Positions 58,817 through 64,000 of a stretch of DNA of 64,000 nt are shown here, piece after piece. Under the pieces are notes generated by a model, which was not told the origin of the DNA, ran no database searches, and worked only from the letters and a program-made list of their open reading frames with translations. The DNA comes from Diphasiastrum complanatum (taxonomy: Eukaryota > Streptophyta > Lycopodiopsida > Lycopodiales > Lycopodiaceae): the NCBI GenBank assembly GCA_029204225.1, contig CM055109.1, positions 32,992,927 through 33,056,926 of the forward strand, written 5' to 3'. Positions within the stretch are counted from its first letter, which is position 1. Every line of letters begins with the position of its first letter. A program made the translations under genes and the position numbers.

Positions 58817-59623
58817 GATGGGGCAAGGGAGATAGGAAGAACGAGAACAAAGAAGAGAGCATGAATATTGCGGAACAGCTCTCCCATTCTAGTCGGCCTC
58901 TAGGTGCAAAAACAGTCTAATAGATAGCTTATGCTAAAGATTATCATAGCTTTATGTGTTCTGATTGCCCAACTGGATCTTAAAAATTAATTCATACTCT
59001 AAAACACGAGTACAATTCATCGAAGAAAGTAGAGATGGTTTGTGCATGGTACTACTGGAATCATATTCAATGTGAAGTATAGTTATGAAATAATGGAAGA
59101 GCAGTATGATATCGTGAGTTCCTCAAGTGTCAAAGACAACCATCGTCTGATAAAAAATTGAGGAGTTGTAGGCGTCCGTGTTCTGATCAGAGTGAGTATA
59201 GAAGCGCGATCAAACAACAATGAAAGTGTATTCAATCACAACAAGCATTCATCTACGTTGTACACAGATAAAAACGTGCTGCTGCTATATTACACTGAAG
59301 CACAATACAAATAGCAATTAAAACAAAAAATTGACGGCGTAATTGGGAGGCTCAAATAATACGTCTCATGGACGGAGCAACCACTAATCTGTGCTTGAAT
59401 GATCTATTTATAGATTTCATTCTTGTATTAATTACATTGAATGTTTGTCACCTAGCTGGGAAAGCCATTGTGCTTGGAAGTATTTGGCTTTTGTGACAAC
59501 TGTACATAGTGTATACGGTCAAAAAATCAATATCGTTGACATGGACGAGGACGACTCAAAATCTCTCACTTTGCATTTTACGTGAAGTGGTATTCTCTCA
59601 CTTCGCAAATTACGGGAAGTGGC
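58817..59623 (-). repeat. Copia 5' LTR, inverted partner of 40895-41693
   Basis: On the minus strand it ends CTTGCCCCATCA just before the primer site, and reaches at least 'cacttcccgtaatttgcgaag' at 59623. It matches 40895-41693 in opposite orientation over about 800 nt. The U3 end carries the word 'cacttcgca/gtgaagtgg' several times. Confidence 0.8.
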
Positions 59624-59639
59624 TGGGAATGTTCCTCAT

Positions 59640-60200
59640 TCATTTTAGATGACCTTCGGCATTTTTCTCTCTCTTTGGGTTTTTGTGAAAAAGCCGAAGG
59701 TGTCCTAAATAAGTTTAAGGCTCCCTTAGAAAGTTGAAGGTGCCCTTAAAAAGTTGGCGAAGATCTTTTTAACAGTTCAACTCTTTCGCTCTTTTCGGGA
59801 AAGCCAAAGGTGCCCTTGAAACAAGTTGAAGATCCTCTTAAAAAGTTGGCGAAGGTGTCTTTAACAGTTTAACTCTTAAAAATAGAGGACCTCCTGAAAT
59901 TTTCTCTCTCTTCGCATTTTTCGAAAAAATGCGAGAAGAGGCGAAGGTGTTTGAAAATAGTTAAACTGTTGAACTGTGCACAAGTTGACTTCTTCAAAAT
60001 AGTTGAATGGAAGAAGTCGAAGGTAAGTGTTGCAATTTTTGGGAAAGTGCGAAATGCGAACTGCGACACTTAGTGTATTTTTTTGCAGACTGTTCAAAAA
60101 TAATGTAAATCTGCAGACTTTTTCTAAATGCAAGTTTTGTGGAAGTCCTTGAAGATGGCCAAGTCTTCAATGACTTCAAGTTATTAAACTTAAAATTATA
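59640..60200. repeat. TTCGC / GAAGGTGCCCTTAAA word-repeat tract
   Basis: Variants of 'gaaggtgcccttaaaaagttggcgaag' recur about six times between 59690 and 59960, with 'aacagttcaactctttcgc' between them. The wording resembles the 32460-33005 array in complement (aaggcacctt). It is probably LTR sequence of a related, unidentified element. The minus-strand ORFs here are compositional. Confidence 0.5.
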
Positions 60201-60227
60201 ATGGGATTGGTTACCCTTTGTTGGCGA

Positions 60228-60596
60228 TCAGCTGGAAGTCCGTTGTAGAAATTCTTCAAGTAATTGGTTGTCTAAGTTATCATTCACCAAGGAGGCAACT
60301 ATGGGCTTAATTTCCAACACCTTCAAGTAGTTGAGAATTTGAATATCATAAATGTCCAATTCTTCTGGGCAATTCTGAATTCGCAAGACATTTTCATCAT
60401 CTATGAATAAATCATCTGATTCATCAGTAGGTAGCCATGCGACGTTTAACAATTCATCATTTTGTGGAAGAATATCAATAAATATGATATAAATGATAGG
60501 CATTAGGTGGTTGTTCATTATCGTCCAGGGGGGTATAGGTACAACAACCTGATTTTGAGCACAATAATCAGCGTTCACACAATCAATCGTAGCCAA
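60228..60596 (-). mobile_element. Possible Gypsy RNase H-integrase linker fragment
   Basis: A 122-codon acidic frame includes NVAWLPTDESDDLFIDDENV, then LRIQNCPEELDIYDIQILNY. It has the style of the spacer between RNase H and the integrase zinc domain in plant Gypsy elements. No catalytic motif is present, so the call is tentative. It sits immediately upstream of the Copia LTR at 60674, which may have cut it off. Confidence 0.4.
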
Positions 60597-60673
60597 ACTG
60601 TGGCTCCAGTTTATGATATCAGTTGATTCAACATGATGACCTTTCTCTTGGGTGGACTGTGGTATGGCTCAAA

Positions 60674-61311
60674 TGTGAAAGATTCAACTAGTTTCATCAC
60701 ATTATGCAATATTTTCATATTTGGCATATTGAGGCCAAAACTTGTTTTAGACTTAGAGGTTGACTTTTCAAAGTTCATTAGTCTAAATTTCATTTGAATA
60801 AACACTTTTTGAAAGTGTGGGAAAGATAGAATGCGAGTTTGAGTAGATTCAATTTGAATAAGTTGGGTACATTGAATCTAGACCCAAAATTGGTAGGGTT
60901 AGCATTTTGGTGGGAAAGCCAAGTGGCCAAATAGGGTTTGGACCTGCTATAAAAGGATGTAACTCGTGGAGAGAGTCATCTTCTCTCTTCTCTATCTCAT
61001 TTCATGCTTATACATGGTTCTCTTGGGTTCTACTATCCATTGGTGCACTATCTTGGTGATTGCTTGCAATTCTATGTGTGGAATGGTCTATATTTGCTAT
61101 TTTTGGATCCACACGTGTGAAATATAGTAGCTTGCTGGTTTTGTACGGACAGCAATAGTACATAATCATTTCATTCAAGTTTGATCAAGTCCTATTAGTG
61201 TTTGCATCTCAAATTGTGTGTAGATGCTGATTTTTCTACATTGGTGAAATTGGTAGTGTATTTCTCTTTCTATCAAGTAGATTGGATCTTAAGGATCTGA
61301 AATCTTTCACA
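60674..61311 (+). repeat. Copia 5' LTR with perfect 8-bp terminal inverted repeats
   Basis: The LTR starts TGTGAAAG and ends CTTTCACA, 638 nt, directly followed by the primer site TGGTATCAGAGC at 61312. A TATA box (TATAAAA, 60948-60954) lies about 275 nt in. The first 375 nt match the truncated 3' LTR at 25978-26350. Confidence 0.9.
60948..60954 (+). promoter_or_regulatory. LTR TATA box
   Basis: TATAAAA, kept at the same place in the related LTR at 26250-26256. It is the likely start of element transcription about 30 nt downstream. Confidence 0.6.
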
Positions 61312-61323
61312 TGGTATCAGAGC
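61312..61323 (+). other. Primer binding site
   Basis: TGGTATCAGAGC, complementary to the initiator Met tRNA, abuts the LTR end without a spacer. Confidence 0.92.
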
Positions 61324-61912
61324 TTGTGTTTCAGGTTATGAAGGAGGAAATCAGATCTATCAATGATTTGGTGAAGATATCAAGTCTAGAGCATGCTAGA
61401 GAGGATTCTACACCAAAATCGGATTTTTTGCTTTTGTAGATTGGATCTTTTGTAAATCAAAACACTAAATAGGTCAATATACTTGTTCAATTCCATTTTT
61501 TGAATTCACATGCTGGATTTGGCCGATTTTTGGATCATTGATTCAGCCTAAGTGGTGGCTTATAGATTGCATATCAAATTTTTCAGCATTTGCATGTAGA
61601 TTTGGAATAGTCAATTTTTTGTGATTTTGTCAAAACCCTAATTTTGATTGGATCTCTAGATACTGAGGTTGCTGGACTTCATTTGAGTGTATTTCAATCT
61701 TAGGAAGTGGCAAAAGTCATTAGATTGAGGATAGATCATAGGTTGATCAAGATTCCATGATTCTATGTGTTGATTTGCTTGGATAAGTGCTATAAGAGAA
61801 TGTGTGAGATAGTTTCAAATCTTGGTGATTTCTTTTGAAAGCATTTGTTGTTGTTGAAAGGAGTGCTTTGTGCATTGAAACAGGTTGAAAGAGAAGATCA
61901 GGTCATTGCTAC

Positions 61913-64000
61913 ATGGCAACCTCAACTGGAGTCATGTTGGAAGCCAATGATAGGCTTACCTCAAGTAACTATTCATTATGGAAAGTGAGGATGGAGTCAC
62001 TTCTTGAGATGAATGATGTTTTGGATATTGTTGTAGGTTTGGAGGAGAGACCAGCAACACAACAAGATCAATTGAGGTATGACAAGAGGGCCAAGAAGGC
62101 TCTACACATGATAAAGATGAATGTTACCAATGAACTTCTCAAGGAAGTTGGTAAGTGCACATCATCTTTGGAAGCTTGGAATTCATTGAAGAAGCTTTAT
62201 GAATCCAAGTCTACTTCTAGAGTGCTGACTCTAAGAAGGCAAATCTTTTCTTGTTTGCAAAAGAATGAAGAAAGTCCAAGTACTTTTGTTTTGAGAATGA
62301 AAGCATTGAATGATGAGTTAGCTTGCATAGATGAAAGCATTAAGGAAGGAGAGCTCATAGAAGTGATTCTTAATGGCTTTTTGGATGCTCATGCTAACAT
62401 TGCTCAAAGTATTGCTATTCAAAAGACTTTGCCAAGTTTGATGGATCTTCAAGAGATCTTGATCAATGAGGAATATAGGCTTCAAGCAAGAGGTGGATCT
62501 ACATCGACACTTCAAGAGGATGCTATGTTCACAAAGGGCAAATTCAAGGGCAAAACCAAAAGCAAGTGGTCTAAAGGGCAAGATCAAGTGGATGCTTCTT
62601 CAAGTGGCAAAAAGAAGGATAGATCAAAGCTCAAGTGCTTCTATTGTGGCATCAAAGGACACTTTGCAAGTGAGTGCTACAAGAAGAAGAGAGATCAAGG
62701 AGACAAGCAAGGTAATCTTACTCTTGATGAGGATGGTTTGGATGTGCAAGATGCAAATGATGATGCTTTTGTGATGTCTTCATGTATGCTTGCTAATGAT
62801 GGAGATCTAGATCCTTGGTGGACTGATAGTGGAGCAAGTTCACACATGACCTTTCACAAAGAGTACTTCACTTCTTTGTTGGCATATGGAGATGACAAGA
62901 GGGTGATCTACACGGCCAATGATGGTGAGTGTGCAATCAAAGGGATTGGCACAATTCCTATTTCTCTCTCTACAAATAGGAATGTTCATTTGGAGGATGT
63001 CTTGTTTATTCCATCTATTACCAAGAATTTGCTTAGTGTTAGTCAAATGCTAAGTAAGGGCCTCAAGGTGGAGTTTGATGGAGATGCTTGTTTGATCAAA
63101 AGGAAGGATGTCTTGATTGGAAAAGGTAAAAGGCAAGGGAAGGTGTTCAAACTTGATGCTTGTGTTATTGCTAACCAAGTTGGATGTGTTGCAAGGGAGC
63201 AAATTTCTATTCAAGAGGTTTGGCACAAAAGGATGGGACATCTCAACTTCAAGTCATTGGAGGTAATGGCAAGGAAGAAGGTTGTGATTGGTATTCCAAG
63301 TTCCTTAAGTAATGACAAGCATGTTTGTGAGTCTTGTGCTTTGTCTAAGTCACATAGACTACCTTATACTAGATCTATTTCTAGATCTACAAAGCCTTTT
63401 TCAACTTGTACATTCGGATATTCATGGATTTACTACAATTAGCAATAGTGGAGCTAAGATGTATGTAACATTCATTGATGATTTTAGTAGATGTTGTTGG
63501 ATCTATCTACTAAAGAACAAGGATGAAGTGTATGATGTCTTTGTCAAGTTCAAGAATGCAAGGGAGAACCAATTCTCCACAAAGATCAAGTGCTTGAGAG
63601 GTGACAATGGTGGTGAGTACATATCTAACAAGTTCAAGGCCTTTTGTGATGAGCATGGGATCAAGAGGGAGTATACAACATCAAGAACCCCACAACAAAA
63701 TGGAGTGGCTGAAAGGAAGAATAGAACTTTATGTGAAAGTGCTAAAGCTATGAGGTTAAGTGCTAATCTTGACAAACCATTTTGGGATCAAGCTTTGTTG
63801 TGTGCCAATTTCTTGTGCAATAGGTGGCCGAGTGCTATTTTGGATGGAAGGACACCTTTTGAGAAGCTATTCAAGAGGAGGCCGAGTGTCAACTTTCTAA
63901 AAACCTTTGGATGCACATGCTATGTCAACATGACTCTTGATGATAGGACCAAGGAGGATCCATCTTCAAGAAGAGGTATTTTTGTTGGATATAGTGAGGT
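61913..64000 (+). mobile_element. Copia gag-pol, near intact, one frameshift, cut by the window end
   Basis: One frame runs from ATG 61913 to 63442. It has gag (NYSLWKVRMESLLEMND ... RRQIFSCLQKNEESP), a zinc knuckle (CFYCGIKGHFASEC), a protease with intact triad (WTDSGASSHMTFHKEY), a second protease block (LEDVLFIPSITKNLLSVSQM) and the pre-integrase zinc domain (VWHKRMGHLNFKSLE ... CESCALSKSHRLPY). A one-base excess near 63395-63405 shifts the frame just before the first integrase Asp. In the next frame the integrase continues open to the window end, with FIDDFSRCCWIYLL, LRGDNGGEYISNKF, QQNGVAERKNRTL and FGCTCYVNMTLDD. Reverse transcriptase and RNase H should lie beyond 64000. This is the youngest-looking element in the window and the reference for the derivative at 24042. 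Confidence 0.92.

Noticed and set aside
60611-60805. 64-codon minus-strand ORF
   Set aside because: Most of it is antisense to the Copia 5' LTR that starts at 60674.
61312-61323. Part of a tRNA gene
   Set aside because: It is the primer binding site complementary to initiator Met tRNA next to an LTR, not a tRNA gene.

Overview
The window is nuclear DNA from a land plant. It contains one dispersed-exon host gene inside a dense, mostly decayed retrotransposon landscape. The signs are plant Copia elements primed by an initiator-Met-tRNA-like site (TGGTATCAGAGC), GT-AG introns, long dinucleotide microsatellites and no operon-like gene packing. Large introns filled with old transposons suggest a big genome such as a gymnosperm or fern, but the sequence does not settle the species.

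Bases 4122-16651 (minus strand) hold the only gene that reads as intact. It is a homologue of SURF6/Rrp14, a nucleolar ribosome-biogenesis protein. I reconstructed 11 exons by joining GT-AG boundaries with matching phase; they total 1,053 nt (350 codons plus stop). The protein is spread over 12.5 kb, and its 4.8 kb fourth intron carries a decayed Copia element. Bases 1-4100 hold a broken Copia fragment between diverged direct repeats, a SINE-like sequence and microsatellites.

Bases 18900-20777 (plus) hold the most unusual feature: the broken remains of a gene that appears to join a ParB/sulfiredoxin-like domain to a beta-class DNA methyltransferase. Motif IV is altered, and motifs X and I are well preserved. 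It is preceded by GCATCCGAC-type repeats and a T-rich tract studded with CG. Similar leader sequence occurs at 23250-24040 and, inverted, at 34880-35140, so it may belong to a repeat family.

Bases 21000-26350 are a nest of Copia pieces: a gag, a long terminal repeat (LTR) with an RNase H-bearing pol end, a LINE zinc-finger tail, and a deletion derivative of the Copia family whose best copy starts at 60674. Bases 26351-31000 are a Ty3/Gypsy element lacking most of pol, followed by its LTR. Bases 31000-36650 are a mosaic of LTR and gag fragments, including an inverted copy of the same Gypsy gag. Bases 37161-39839 are a minus-strand Copia element, and 40393-41693 a Copia integrase fragment joined to an LTR. 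Bases 42486-44480 hold unknown ORF remains followed by a probable LTR. Bases 44740-46110 are gag-like debris.

Bases 46690-54450 (minus) hold a Gypsy element with two tandem protease-like domains and an in-frame loss of reverse transcriptase, plus a further unrecognised ORF downstream on the same strand. Bases 57189-59623 (minus) are a Copia gag/protease region with its 5' LTR. Bases 60674-64000 are the youngest-looking element: 5' LTR, primer site, gag, protease and integrase, with one frameshift, running off the window edge.
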